Below are positions 1-8,794 of a stretch of 64,000 bases of DNA, in pieces. This DNA is from Pseudomonadota bacterium. GTDB lineage: Bacteria > Pseudomonadota > Gammaproteobacteria > Steroidobacterales > Steroidobacteraceae. Within the stretch, counting starts at the first letter, position 1, and each line of letters begins with the position of its first letter. The notes beneath the pieces were generated by a model that saw nothing but the letters and a program-made list of their open reading frames with translations, did no database searches and was not told where the DNA came from. Both the position numbers and the translations under genes were made by a program. The stretch spans positions 38,352-102,351 of the forward strand of contig JAEWAF010000035.1 in assembly GCA_023391815.1 (NCBI GenBank), in the 5' to 3' direction.

Positions 1-846
1 GTCGATCCAGCTCTCCAGGCGCGCGAAGCTCGGCTTGGTATTCAACTGCACCAGGCGGCGGCCCGCGTCGATCGCAAGCAGCGGCGGCTTGCCGGCCACG
101 TGGGTCACGAGCACGACCTTCACCGAGTCGAGCGCCATGCGCTCATCGTCGACCAGCTGGCGCATGCGGTTGCTGATCGGGTCGAGCACGCCGTAACACA
201 TGAAGATGCCGATGAAGGTACCGACCATGGCGGCCGCGACCGCGACCGCGACTTCACCCGTATCGGCGCCGTTGGCGACCGACTTCATGGCCATCACGAT
301 GCCGAGCACGGCGGCCAGAATGCCGAAGCCCGGCATCGCGTCGCCGACCTTGCCGAGCGAGCGCGCCGGCTGCGACATTTCATCGTGGATCGATTCGATT
401 TCCTGCTCGAGCACGCCTTCCAGCTCGTGCGCGCTGATCTTGCCCATGGCCATCAAACGGAAGTTGTCGACGATGAAGTGCAACAGCTTGGGCTCGTGCA
501 GAATCATCGGATAGCGCTTGAACAGCTCGCTCTCGTGCGGCGCCTCGACGTGCGCATCGAGCGCTTTCAGACCGCCGGCGGCGGTCTGCAACAGTTCATA
601 CATCAGCAACAGCAACTGGCGCTGGAACTCCTGACCGTCCTTGCGACGGCCCAGTACTTCCTTCACTTGCAACCACATTTCGCTGAGCACGTGACGGGGA
701 TTGCCGAGAATGATCGTGCCCGCGCCGGCGCCGATGATGATCACCAGCTCGACCGGCTGCCAGATGACGCCCAGGTCGCCGCCGTGCAGGGCGAAACCGC
801 CGAACACACACAGCAGAATGGTGGCAATGCCAAGTAGCGACTGCAT
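1..846 (-). CDS. motA: MotA-type flagellar stator protein (partial, runs off left edge)
   Basis: Inner-membrane stator subunit that, with MotB, conducts ions and drives the flagellar rotor. The 282 visible codons start at ATG 846 (MQSLLGIATILL) and stay open to base 1. MotA proteins are about 285-295 residues, so only a few C-terminal residues are missing. The N-terminal membrane segment, the motif PVELVIIIGAGAG, and the later membrane pair around residues 165-215 (GFGILAAVLGIVMAMKS and VGTFIGIFMCYGVLDP) fit the family. It is the last visible gene of the fliE-to-motA run, 16 bp behind fliA, which is the lafS-lafT order of lateral systems; motB (lafU) is expected just outside the window. Confidence 0.93.
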   Translation of the reverse strand, partial: MQSLLGIATILLCVFGGFALHGGDLGVIWQPVELVIIIGAGAGTIILGNPRHVLSEMWLQVKEVLGRRKDGQEFQRQLLLLMYELLQTAAGGLKALDAHVEAPHESELFKRYPMILHEPKLLHFIVDNFRLMAMGKISAHELEGVLEQEIESIHDEMSQPARSLGKVGDAMPGFGILAAVLGIVMAMKSVANGADTGEVAVAVAAAMVGTFIGIFMCYGVLDPISNRMRQLVDDERMALDSVKVVLVTHVAGKPPLLAIDAGRRLVQLNTKPSFARLESWID

Positions 847-862
847 CGATCTATCCTCGCTG

Positions 863-1585
863 CTACTGCAGCAGCTCCCGTAACTTCTTCAAGGCCAGCT
901 TGTTGATCTGGCACACCCTCGCCTCGGTCAAATCCAACACGCGGGCAATCTCTTTCAAGCTCAAGTCGAACTCGTAATACAGCTGCACGACGCGCTGTTC
1001 ACGATCGTTCAAGCGACGCAGCGCCTGTTCGATGCTGCGTTGGAGCAGCAGATGCGACTCCGGCGAATGGCGCCGGTCGCCCGACTGCTCGGTGAGCTGC
1101 TGTAACAGCTCGTCGAAATTCGCCAGCTGCTCGGCGCTCTGCGCCAGCTGATATTCCTGGTACTGCTCGACGGTCAGGCCCAGCGCCTGCTGAGTCTCGG
1201 CCGGCGTCGGTTCGCGACCCAGCTGTTTCGCCAGCGCACGCACGCCGTCACGCACTCGGTGCGTTTCCTGACGCACGGTGCGCGGACGCCAGTCCTGCCG
1301 CCGCAGCTCATCGAGAATCGCGCCTCGCACACGCACCGACGCGTAGGCAGGAAACTTTTCATCGGGCGTGCCGTAACGGCGCAGCGCGTCCAGCAATCCC
1401 ATCAATCCGATCTGCTGCAAGTCCTCGCGATCGGTCCCGCCGCCGGTCTGCAGCTCGAGCTGCTTGACCACGCGCTTCACCAGCGGCGCGAATGTCACGA
1501 GCAGACGTTGCTCGTCGGCCGGGCTCAACGGCGCCGCGACGAACTCATCCGCTACTGCGTATCCAGCTTGCATGCTCGTCTTCAA
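863..1585 (-). CDS. fliA: Flagellar sigma factor sigma-28 (FliA/LafS)
   Basis: RNA polymerase sigma factor for late flagellar genes such as flagellin, cap and stator. The 240 residues match the usual FliA length. Region 2 is visible at residues about 50-95 (DREDLQQIGLMGLLDALRRY, then FPAYASVRVRGAILDELR), region 3 follows, and region 4 ends the protein (LNDREQRVVQLYYEFDLSLK, then the helix-turn-helix LTEARVCQINKLALKKLR). ATG 1573 is an alternative start. The gene sits between fliL (3-bp gap) and motA, so sigma-28 is encoded inside the structural operon, as lafS is in lateral flagellar loci. Confidence 0.93.
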   Translation of the reverse strand: MKTSMQAGYAVADEFVAAPLSPADEQRLLVTFAPLVKRVVKQLELQTGGGTDREDLQQIGLMGLLDALRRYGTPDEKFPAYASVRVRGAILDELRRQDWRPRTVRQETHRVRDGVRALAKQLGREPTPAETQQALGLTVEQYQEYQLAQSAEQLANFDELLQQLTEQSGDRRHSPESHLLLQRSIEQALRRLNDREQRVVQLYYEFDLSLKEIARVLDLTEARVCQINKLALKKLRELLQ

Positions 1586-1588
1586 CGA

Positions 1589-2068
1589 TTACTCGACGAT
1601 CAGCTTGCCGATCATCACATCGGTGAACGGCCGCTCGGCCCGGTCCTTCGCATATTTGGTCGCGAAGGCCTGGTCCATGGTCGCTGTCAGCTCTTCCACG
1701 GTCATCTTGCCGGCGCGATCCATGGTCAGCGTCGACAGCTCCTTGACCGCGAGGCTGCGAAGCAATGGCAGTTGCTCACGTGTGGTGCGCTCGGACTCTT
1801 CCGGCGTCTTGAACACCAGATCGAGAGCGAGATAGTGAGGGGCGGGCTCGCCTTCCACACCGCGCAACATCACGATGACTTTTTCCAGGCTCACATATTT
1901 ATAGACGCGGTCGTCGGGCTCGGGCTCCTCTTCCTTCGGCACGGGTGCAGCCTCGGCGGAGGAAATGGCGGTGCCGCCCTTCATGAACCACCAGGTCGCG
2001 CCGGCACCGAGGCCGAGCGCAAGAACCGTCACTCCCAGGAGCGCGGCTACGATCTTTCCAAAACTCAT
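1589..2068 (-). CDS. fliL: Flagellar basal-body-associated FliL/LafF protein
   Basis: A 159-residue single-pass inner-membrane protein that surrounds the stator at the basal body and supports motor torque. A short cytoplasmic start is followed by one hydrophobic helix (residues about 5-29) and an acidic proline-rich linker (PVPKEEEPEPDD). The periplasmic FliL domain contains YVSLEKVIVMLRG and ends in IGKLIVE. Its ATG overlaps the fliK stop by 4 bp, which implies translational coupling. Confidence 0.85.
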   Translation of the reverse strand: MSFGKIVAALLGVTVLALGLGAGATWWFMKGGTAISSAEAAPVPKEEEPEPDDRVYKYVSLEKVIVMLRGVEGEPAPHYLALDLVFKTPEESERTTREQLPLLRSLAVKELSTLTMDRAGKMTVEELTATMDQAFATKYAKDRAERPFTDVMIGKLIVE

Positions 2069-3177
2069 GCGCCACGCTCCTCATCCACCGCGAGCGTGAA
2101 TGACTTGGCTGACTCTTCATTCGAATCCGACAGCGCGCGGCCCGGGGCTTCGCGTTGTGCTTGCGACTGACGCTGCCCCTGCTGGCTGGCGCTCTGCTGC
2201 TCTCGGGAGCTATCCGACACGTGCACCGAGACATCGCCGCTCTGCCGATGAATCAAATCCTGACGCAGCGAGTCGCCGATGCCGTGCAACTGGCGCGCGA
2301 CTTCGGCATTGCTGGCGCGCAGGTGGACCTGGATGTTGCCCGCCTCTCGCTGAATCACGATTTCGATCGTGCCCATGGAAGGCGGATCCAGGCGAATGAC
2401 CGCATGCTCGCTGCGCTGAGTGATCTGCAGTTGCAGACGATCGCCCAACGCGACCTCCAGGGCGGAACGCTGTGTGTTCAGGGGCTGCGCGGGCTGCGTC
2501 GAAACGGGCGCCAGTATGCCGGGCTGCTGGTTGAATCCTTCGACCAGCGCCTGCGCCAGTCCGGCATTGGTCAGCGATGCCAGCTGAGTGACCGGCAGCG
2601 TCGGCTGATTGTCCGTAAGCACGCTGGCCGGCGTGCCTTTCGATGCCAGCGACAACGCAGGTGTATTGATCGTGAGCGCGCCGAGCGCAGATGTTTCGGG
2701 GATTGCGGCCAGCACGTTCAGCAACGTCTGTTCGCGCGGGGCGACCGGTTGAGCCGGCTGCGACACTGGCGCGATCTGCAACAGGTTCTGTGCATTCGAC
2801 TGCTGCTGAGAGAAAGTCGTCGAGCGCTGCGCGTACTCGAGCGGCACGGTCACCGGTTGTGTGAAGGTAATCAGATTCGGGAATGCGGGCAGCGTATCGG
2901 GCGTCGGGGTCTCTTCCGTTCCATCCTCGGCCTGCCCGAGCAGCGCTTCATCGAACTTCGGCTGATCCGTCACTCGCGGAGTGAGATTCAACGTCGCGAG
3001 CGCTTCGACACCCAGCGACTGACGCAATTGCTCGCCGAAGCGAATGGGTGTTACCGGTGCGGCTTGGGCAGACGGGCCAGGAAGCTGCCCGATCGGCAAC
3101 AACGGCAACGCAGTCTGCGCGCCCGCGGCGGGACCGTCGGTGCTGACAAGAGCGGCCCCGAATGAGATCGCGGTCAT
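2065..3177 (-). CDS. fliK: Flagellar hook-length control protein FliK (LafE-like)
   Basis: Secreted molecular ruler that sets hook length and switches export specificity through FlhB. The 370 residues have a low-complexity Gln/Pro/Ala-rich N-terminal two thirds. The conserved C-terminal domain (residues about 240-325) shows the signature VIRLDPPSMGTIEIVIQREA, and the tail is Gln/Ser-rich. The start overlaps the end of nothing upstream but the gene overlaps fliT by 4 bp and fliL by 4 bp. This is one of two FliK-like genes in the window; the other lies at 17,601-18,635. Confidence 0.85.
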   Translation of the reverse strand: MTAISFGAALVSTDGPAAGAQTALPLLPIGQLPGPSAQAAPVTPIRFGEQLRQSLGVEALATLNLTPRVTDQPKFDEALLGQAEDGTEETPTPDTLPAFPNLITFTQPVTVPLEYAQRSTTFSQQQSNAQNLLQIAPVSQPAQPVAPREQTLLNVLAAIPETSALGALTINTPALSLASKGTPASVLTDNQPTLPVTQLASLTNAGLAQALVEGFNQQPGILAPVSTQPAQPLNTQRSALEVALGDRLQLQITQRSEHAVIRLDPPSMGTIEIVIQREAGNIQVHLRASNAEVARQLHGIGDSLRQDLIHRQSGDVSVHVSDSSREQQSASQQGQRQSQAQREAPGRALSDSNEESAKSFTLAVDEERGA

Positions 3178-3485
3178 GTCCGCTCCTCCGCGACTTCACC
3201 GCTCATCGCATAGGCTAGAAAACCGGCTTTTTGTTCGCGCATCTGACCAAGCCGCGCGCGCATGGCCTGCGTTTCGGTGATGCAACGTTCGCGTGCCTGC
3301 TCATGCGCCCGCTGCACGGTGGCGAGGGCCATCATTTCCTGCTGCGACCACTGCCCCCACTCGGTGCGGCGGGTCAGCAGCTCGGCGAGCTGACGATCGA
3401 CGCTTTCGAGCAGCGTCCAGTCGCCGCGCTGGGAGGCGCTCAGCAGATTGCGAGCGATGCTCATGAGTTGTGCGTATCGATCCAT
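3174..3485 (-). CDS. FliT-like flagellar chaperone (LafD position)
   Basis: A small 103-residue helical protein, mostly Arg/Glu/Gln-rich, with no membrane segment. Position is the main evidence: it sits directly after fliS and before fliK, where fliT/lafD (export chaperone of the cap protein FliD) lies in other loci. I start it at ATG 3485 (MDRYAQLMSIARNLL), 4 bp after the fliS stop; the reading frame extends 13 codons further upstream into fliS without a convincing ribosome site. Sequence similarity to FliT is weak by eye, so the name is a contextual call. Confidence 0.65.
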   Translation of the reverse strand: MDRYAQLMSIARNLLSASQRGDWTLLESVDRQLAELLTRRTEWGQWSQQEMMALATVQRAHEQARERCITETQAMRARLGQMREQKAGFLAYAMSGEVAEERT

Positions 3486-3489
3486 GGCA

Positions 3490-3876
3490 TCAACCCAGAC
3501 GCTGCTGCATACCCTGCCAGCCACGCCGCAAGGTCGTCAGCAGGCCAGACACTTCGTCGATGATGCTCGGGTCGAGATTGACACCGGCGCGATACAAGCG
3601 CTCGGCGCAATAGTCATACAGGCGGCTCAGATTCTCGGACACCTCACCGCCTTTCTCGAGATCCAGCGCGCTCGACAGACCGTTCAACATGTCGACGCAA
3701 CGGTCGAGGCTGCGTGCCTTCAACTCGTAACGTCGCGCTTCGATGTGCGCACGCGCGCGCACCAGCTCTTCGAGCAGGCCGTCGGTCAACAACAGCACCA
3801 GCTTCACCGGTGAGGCATGCGCGACCTGCGCACCCAGGTTGACGCTGTGATAACTGCGGTAGGCTTCTTGATTCAC
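3490..3876 (-). CDS. fliS: Flagellar export chaperone FliS
   Basis: Cytoplasmic chaperone that binds the flagellin C-terminus and keeps it unpolymerised before export. At 128 residues it has the usual length. The family start YRSYHSVNLGAQVAHASPVK, the helix LVLLLTDGLLEELVRARAHI, and the later segment LYDYCAERLYRAGVNLD are visible. It lies 32 bp behind fliD and just before the fliT-like gene, the usual fliD-fliS-fliT order. Confidence 0.92.
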   Translation of the reverse strand: MNQEAYRSYHSVNLGAQVAHASPVKLVLLLTDGLLEELVRARAHIEARRYELKARSLDRCVDMLNGLSSALDLEKGGEVSENLSRLYDYCAERLYRAGVNLDPSIIDEVSGLLTTLRRGWQGMQQRLG

Positions 3877-3908
3877 GGTCTTGTTTGCTCCTTAGGGGTC
3901 GCGCGGTC

Positions 3909-5264
3909 TTATGAGCCGGTGCTCAACTGCGCGAACAGGCCCGACGTCTGCTCCATCTGCGACTGCAAGGTCGCCAGTCGCGTGAACTGCTGCAGGTAAC
4001 GCTGATAGGCGCTGTCGTATTGGGCATCGAGGCGCGTCTGACGCGCCGAAAGATTCTTTTGCTTGATCTGGATGTTGTTCTGACGGCTGGCGATCTGGCC
4101 GCTGCCGCTGGTGAGCCACTGGTCCAGATATTTGCTCATGCCGCCCAGCAAGCCGGTCGGCGCGGACGCGCTGGCCTTGCCGAACACTTTGTCGAGCGCC
4201 GCCGGGTCGGCCTGCAAAGCCTTTTCCAGCCGCGATTTGTCGAGCGACAACTGGCCATTGCGATCGGCCTTCACCCCCAGCTCGGTCAAGCTCAGGCCGC
4301 TGTACTCGTCGCGGAGCAAGGTGTTGAGCTTGCTGCTCAGCGCCCGGATGCCCGCATCGGAAGCGAACGCCGCCGGCGCGGAATTCTCGCCGCCCGCTTT
4401 GGTGAGCGAATCGAGCGCGGTGCGCAGGGTGTTATATGCCTTGAGGAAGCTCTCGACGTTGCTCGCCGTGCCGGACGCATCGTCGGTGACCGTCAGCGTC
4501 AGCGGCGACTCGCTCGTCGCCATGGCACGAGTGAACGTGAGGCTCACACCTTCGATACTGTTGAACGTGTTCGACGCCTGCTGCATGCGGACGCCACCCT
4601 GGCCGCCCAACCACACCACCGCGTCATTGGCGGCAGTGAGCTCGCGCGGATTGTTGAACGCGTCTCGCAGCGCGCCCGCCGGCAGGCTGCCGGCATTGAT
4701 CGTGATCTCGCCGCCCTCGCCCGTCTTGCCCGAGCTCAGCAACAGCTGCGTCTGACCGCCGCTGCTCACGACAGAGGCAACGACTTTGCCCTGATTGCCG
4801 TTGGCCTGGTTGATGGCGCGCGCGATCTCGGCTTGTGAGATCGTGCCGTTGGCATCGGAATCCGCGGCGACCAGGTTTACGTTGAACGAGCTGCCATCCT
4901 GCAGCTGAACCGTGATCGGTCCGCCGAGCGCGACCGGCACGGCCGGCAGATCTTCGAACACGATCTGGTGCGCCGTGGCGAGCTGCTCGACATGAAACTG
5001 ATAGCTGCCCGCCTGTGCCTTCGACGTCGTGGTCGCGGTGGCGATGCCGGAGTTGTTGAAAGAAGCAGCGAACTGCTTCAGACCTTTGCTCGAAGAGAGC
5101 GACGACAACGCGGTGTCGAACGCACTGAGCGCCGAGCGCAGCGTGTTCAACGCGGTCGACTGCTTCTGCGCGTTCTGCGTCTGCGTGGTCAGCACTTTCT
5201 GCGCCGCCTGCGTGTAGGCGGTAGCAAGCTGCGTCGCTGTGGTGACTGGATCGAGTGATGCCAT
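3909..5264 (-). CDS. fliD: Flagellar filament cap protein FliD (HAP2, LafB-like)
   Basis: Secreted cap protein that pentamerises at the filament tip and inserts flagellin. Its 451 residues have the helical HAP2 N-terminus (LATAYTQAAQKVLTTQTQNA and following) and a C-terminal coiled segment (KQKNLSARQTRLDAQYDSAY). The central part is Ser/Thr/Gly-rich, as usual for exported domains. It follows fliJ after an 83-bp gap, the longest gap in this run, so a promoter could lie there; I did not find a clear consensus. In laf loci the flagellin gene usually precedes it, but here the flagellin is 13 kb away. Confidence 0.9.
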   Translation of the reverse strand: MASLDPVTTATQLATAYTQAAQKVLTTQTQNAQKQSTALNTLRSALSAFDTALSSLSSSKGLKQFAASFNNSGIATATTTSKAQAGSYQFHVEQLATAHQIVFEDLPAVPVALGGPITVQLQDGSSFNVNLVAADSDANGTISQAEIARAINQANGNQGKVVASVVSSGGQTQLLLSSGKTGEGGEITINAGSLPAGALRDAFNNPRELTAANDAVVWLGGQGGVRMQQASNTFNSIEGVSLTFTRAMATSESPLTLTVTDDASGTASNVESFLKAYNTLRTALDSLTKAGGENSAPAAFASDAGIRALSSKLNTLLRDEYSGLSLTELGVKADRNGQLSLDKSRLEKALQADPAALDKVFGKASASAPTGLLGGMSKYLDQWLTSGSGQIASRQNNIQIKQKNLSARQTRLDAQYDSAYQRYLQQFTRLATLQSQMEQTSGLFAQLSTGS

Positions 5265-5347
5265 TTTTGTCTTCCTCGGAGCGGGGTCCTTCAGTCGTCG
5301 AAAGGCGACAGGAACCGCGAGGGAATTAAATATTTCGTCGGGATTTT

Positions 5348-5776
5348 TTACTTGTTACGCCACCAGACCTGCGATGCCAGCTCGTCCTGATGTTTCTGCT
5401 CCTTCACCTTTGTGACGTGACGCACATTCGAGTGCTCACGTTGCAGGACCTGATCCAGCGCTTCGTGACGGCGTGCCGCGTCGGCCAGCTCGCGTTGTGA
5501 CAGGGCGAGCTGGGATTCGTGCAACGACAGATCGAGCCGGTGAGTGGCTGCCATTCTTAACATAGCCTGTTTGTAGCCGGCGCGATTCATGGCGAGCACC
5601 GGCGATCCGCCGCTCGGGCCGCTGCCATGAGCCAGCTGTTCCAGCGTGGCGAGATTGCGCAGAAAACGTTCGCGAGTGGCGCGCTTTTCGGCCACGTCGG
5701 CGCTGAGCCGATCGACCTCGCGACTTTGCAGATCGACCAGACGACCCAGAGAGCGCAAGCGCTGACGTTCGGTCAT
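5348..5776 (-). CDS. fliJ: Flagellar export protein FliJ
   Basis: A 142-residue, strongly charged, coiled-coil protein. FliJ sits in the centre of the FliI ATPase ring and couples it to the FlhA export gate. The sequence is almost all helix with heptad-like repeats (LVDLQSREVDRLSADVAEKR). Its length and its 4-bp overlap behind fliI identify it; FliJ proteins share little primary sequence. Confidence 0.82.
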   Translation of the reverse strand: MTERQRLRSLGRLVDLQSREVDRLSADVAEKRATRERFLRNLATLEQLAHGSGPSGGSPVLAMNRAGYKQAMLRMAATHRLDLSLHESQLALSQRELADAARRHEALDQVLQREHSNVRHVTKVKEQKHQDELASQVWWRNK

Positions 5777-7083
5777 GTCATCAATCCTTCGAGGGCTGCG
5801 ATGGTTTGCGTCAGCGGCGCCGCTTCGCGCGTGCCCTGGTGCAGGAAGGCTTCGATCTTCGGATACAGCTCAACCGCTTTGTCGGTGGCCGGATCGGCAC
5901 CAGGCACATAGGCGCCCAGCGGCAACAAGTCACGCACCTGCGCATGCTTCGCGACCATCGCAAGCAACGCACGCGCGGCGCGTTGATGCGGCTGGGTTGC
6001 GACCAACGACATACAACGGCTGACCGATTGTGAGATATCGATGGCCGGGTAATGACCGCGCTCGGCGAGCTGACGAGTCAATACGATGTGTCCATCGAGA
6101 ATGGCGCGCGCGGTGTCGACGACGGGGTCTTGCTGATCGTCGCCTTCCGCGAGCACGGTGTAGATGGCGCTCATGCTGCCCTCCTCACGCTCGCCGTTGC
6201 CGGCGGTCTCGACGAGTTGCGGCAGCAGACTGAATACCGACGGCGGATAACCACGAGTCGCGGGCGGCTCACCGAGCGCCAGCGCCACTTCACGACGCGC
6301 CATCGCATAGCGCGTCAATGAATCGACGAGCAACAGCACGTCCTTGCCCTGATCGCGAAAGTGCGCGGCGATCGAGTGGCACAACTCGGTGGCGCGCAGA
6401 CGCATGAGCGGCGACTCATCGGCCGGAGCAACGACAACGATCGCGCGCTTCATTCCGGCTTCGCCAAGCGACAGGTCGATGAACTCGCGCACTTCACGTC
6501 CGCGTTCACCGATCAGGCCCACGACGACGATATCTGCAACCGTTTGCCGGGTGATCAATCCCAGCAGCACGCTCTTGCCGACGCCGCTGCCGGCCATCAG
6601 GCCGACGCGTTGCCCTTTGCCGAGAGTGAGAATGCCGTTGATGGCGCGCACACCCACATCGAGCGCGTCCTTCACCGGCTTCTTCTTGAGCGGATTCACT
6701 CGCGGCGGCTGCGTGTCGAGCACATGCTCTCCACCCAGCCGGCCGCGACCGTCAACGGGCTCTCCCAAGCCGTTGACGATGCGCCCCAGCCACGACGTGC
6801 CGATGCGCAGAACATCGCGATCCGTCTGCGGCAACACGCGTGCGCCGGTGGCGAGCCCTTCCGGCCGCTTGAAAGGCATCAGATAAGAAACATCCTCGCG
6901 AAAGCCGACCACTTGCGCGTCGATCCAATCGCCGTTGCCGGTCTCGACGCTGCAGCGCTGCCCCGTGCTCAACGGACAACCGCGGCTTTCCAGCAGCAGT
7001 CCGGAGGCACCGACCAGTCGGCCGGTCGGCGTCGCAATCGGCACCGACTCCAGCTCCAGATCGCGTAGCGCGGCGCCGATCAT
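5773..7083 (-). CDS. fliI: Flagellum-specific ATPase FliI
   Basis: Hexameric cytoplasmic ATPase of the flagellar type III export apparatus, related to F1 beta. Its 436 residues include Walker A AGSGVGKS at residues 164-171, Walker B DVLLLVDSLTRYA, and the family segment GEPPATRGYPPSVFSLLPQL. The N-terminal beta-barrel domain and a C-terminal helical domain are complete. It overlaps fliH and fliJ by 4 bp each, so fliH-fliI-fliJ are coupled. Confidence 0.96.
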   Translation of the reverse strand: MIGAALRDLELESVPIATPTGRLVGASGLLLESRGCPLSTGQRCSVETGNGDWIDAQVVGFREDVSYLMPFKRPEGLATGARVLPQTDRDVLRIGTSWLGRIVNGLGEPVDGRGRLGGEHVLDTQPPRVNPLKKKPVKDALDVGVRAINGILTLGKGQRVGLMAGSGVGKSVLLGLITRQTVADIVVVGLIGERGREVREFIDLSLGEAGMKRAIVVVAPADESPLMRLRATELCHSIAAHFRDQGKDVLLLVDSLTRYAMARREVALALGEPPATRGYPPSVFSLLPQLVETAGNGEREEGSMSAIYTVLAEGDDQQDPVVDTARAILDGHIVLTRQLAERGHYPAIDISQSVSRCMSLVATQPHQRAARALLAMVAKHAQVRDLLPLGAYVPGADPATDKAVELYPKIEAFLHQGTREAAPLTQTIAALEGLMT

Positions 7084-7778
7084 GCGGCCACCTGCTCATC
7101 CTGGTGCGGCAACAAGCGCTCTTCGATCTGCTCCATGCACGCGGCCAGGCGCTGACTGCAACCCGCATCCGCCTCGCGGCTTCCCGCCTTCACGCGGCAC
7201 TCGCCGAGCTCGAGCTTGTCGTCCGCCCACAAATTCCAGCGCTCGGCCTGCGCCGGGTCGAGCTCGATGACGCGCTCCAGATCCTGCGGATTCAGATACA
7301 CCGCAATCTCATCGGCAGCGACGCGCGGCATGGTCGAGAGCGCTTCATCGACCAGCGCGAGCAGCTGCATGGGCTGCATCTGGATTTCTTTACGAATGAC
7401 CTGCCGCGCGACCTTGGCGACCAGCTCGATCACCTCCTTGCGCATGGCCGTTTGATAGTCGGCCTGCATGTTCTTCAGCTCTTCCAGCATCGCGGTGACC
7501 GGGGCCGAAAGCCGCTCGAAGCGCGCCAGCGCTTCCTGCCTGCCGGCTTCGTGACCTTGCTGTTTGCCCTCTTCGCGCCCTTCGGCGCGGCCCGTGTCCA
7601 TGCCACTGCGCATGCCGGCTTCGTGACCTTCGCGATAGCCGCGCTCCATGCCACGTTGATAGCCATCGTGCATGGCCGAGGTAACTTGCGACGGCATCGC
7701 GCCCGGCCCGGCCCAGGCGTTCGGGTCCGCCAGCTGCGATAACGCAGTGAACCGATGTGAGCGCCAGACGCGGCTCAT
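7080..7778 (-). CDS. fliH: Flagellar assembly protein FliH
   Basis: Peripheral stator-like regulator of FliI that tethers the ATPase to FliN. The 232-residue protein has the GxxxG-rich helix typical of FliH (GYQRGMERGYREGHEAGMRS, continuing with many Gly at four-residue spacing). This is followed by a C-terminal domain with ELVAKVARQVIRKEI. It overlaps fliG and fliI by 4 bp. Confidence 0.92.
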   Translation of the reverse strand: MSRVWRSHRFTALSQLADPNAWAGPGAMPSQVTSAMHDGYQRGMERGYREGHEAGMRSGMDTGRAEGREEGKQQGHEAGRQEALARFERLSAPVTAMLEELKNMQADYQTAMRKEVIELVAKVARQVIRKEIQMQPMQLLALVDEALSTMPRVAADEIAVYLNPQDLERVIELDPAQAERWNLWADDKLELGECRVKAGSREADAGCSQRLAACMEQIEERLLPHQDEQVAA

Positions 7779-8794
7779 TCCAACACCGCCTCGGCGAACA
7801 ACTGGACTTCGATCTCACCGGCATCGGCCAGTGCTTTGACCTGCGCCATGATTTCGTTGCGAGCCTGCTCGACCCGGCTGCGCGACACCGGACCACTGCG
7901 ACGCATGGTTTCTTCGAAGCTTTGCGCCTGACGACGCGGCATCGCTTTGATGATGGAGTCGCGAACCGCGGGCTCGGCACCTTTGAGCGCGATGGCCCAC
8001 TGATCGACGGGCACTTCTTCCATGATTCTGAGCAGGGTAGCTTCGGACTGGCGCGACAGAATGAAGAAGTCGTACATGCTGCGTTCGATCTCGGCGACCA
8101 CTTCGGCATCGTGACTGCGCAAGACTTCGACCATCTTGGCGCGGTTGTCCGGCAGGCGATTGAGGATCTCCGCGACCTGCCGCACACCTTCGACGCTAGT
8201 GCTCTGCAAGCCCAGGCTCGCGAGACAGCGCTCGACCAGCTCATCCAATTCCACCAGCAACTCGTGATCGACTTCGTTCAAGCGCGCGAGATTCACGAGC
8301 ACCAGATCGCGCGTGCCAGCCGGCAGCGCACCGATGACTTGACCCGCGAGCGACGGCGGCAAGAACGCGAGGAACACTGTCTGCATGCGCACATGTTCCT
8401 GGCCGATACGCTCGGCCAGCCACTTCGGCGACGCCCACTGCAGGCGCGCCAGCTTCGGACGAATGGCATCGCCGTAAATGCTGTTCAACACGCTGTCGGC
8501 GATATCGGAGCCGAGCGCCAGATCCAACGAACGTTTCAGATAGGAGCGAGAAGCGCCGTGCACGCCGCTCTGCTGACGATATTCGTCGAAGAAACGTTGC
8601 AGCGACTGCTTCACCGCCTCGACTTTGATACCGCTGATTCGTGACATCACCTGGGTCACTTCCAGCAGCTCCTCGCGAGACAGGCAACGAAGCACGGCGG
8701 CGGCCGGCTCCTCACCCATACTCAGCAACACGATGGCGGCCTGCTCCAGCGGAGACGCGGCCACTTGAGCGACTGCATTACTCACGTCGGACAT
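7775..8794 (-). CDS. fliG: Flagellar motor switch protein FliG
   Basis: Rotor protein at the top of the C-ring that contacts the stator and transmits torque. At 339 residues it has the normal length. The N-terminal FliF-binding domain (AAIVLLSMGEEPAAAVLRCL), the middle EHPQ-type region (here AERIGQEHVRMQTVFLAFLP) and the C-terminal torque helix with charged residues (AALKGAEPAVRDSIIKAMPR context) are recognisable. It overlaps fliF by 17 bp. Confidence 0.94.
   Translation of the reverse strand: MSDVSNAVAQVAASPLEQAAIVLLSMGEEPAAAVLRCLSREELLEVTQVMSRISGIKVEAVKQSLQRFFDEYRQQSGVHGASRSYLKRSLDLALGSDIADSVLNSIYGDAIRPKLARLQWASPKWLAERIGQEHVRMQTVFLAFLPPSLAGQVIGALPAGTRDLVLVNLARLNEVDHELLVELDELVERCLASLGLQSTSVEGVRQVAEILNRLPDNRAKMVEVLRSHDAEVVAEIERSMYDFFILSRQSEATLLRIMEEVPVDQWAIALKGAEPAVRDSIIKAMPRRQAQSFEETMRRSGPVSRSRVEQARNEIMAQVKALADAGEIEVQLFAEAVLE

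Noticed and set aside
1259..2170. Long open frames opposite the flagellar genes (also 2155-3165, 8862-10130, 4020-4838)
   Set aside because: They are antisense shadows in GC-rich DNA: Arg/His/Gln-rich, no family match, and fully covered by confident genes on the other strand.
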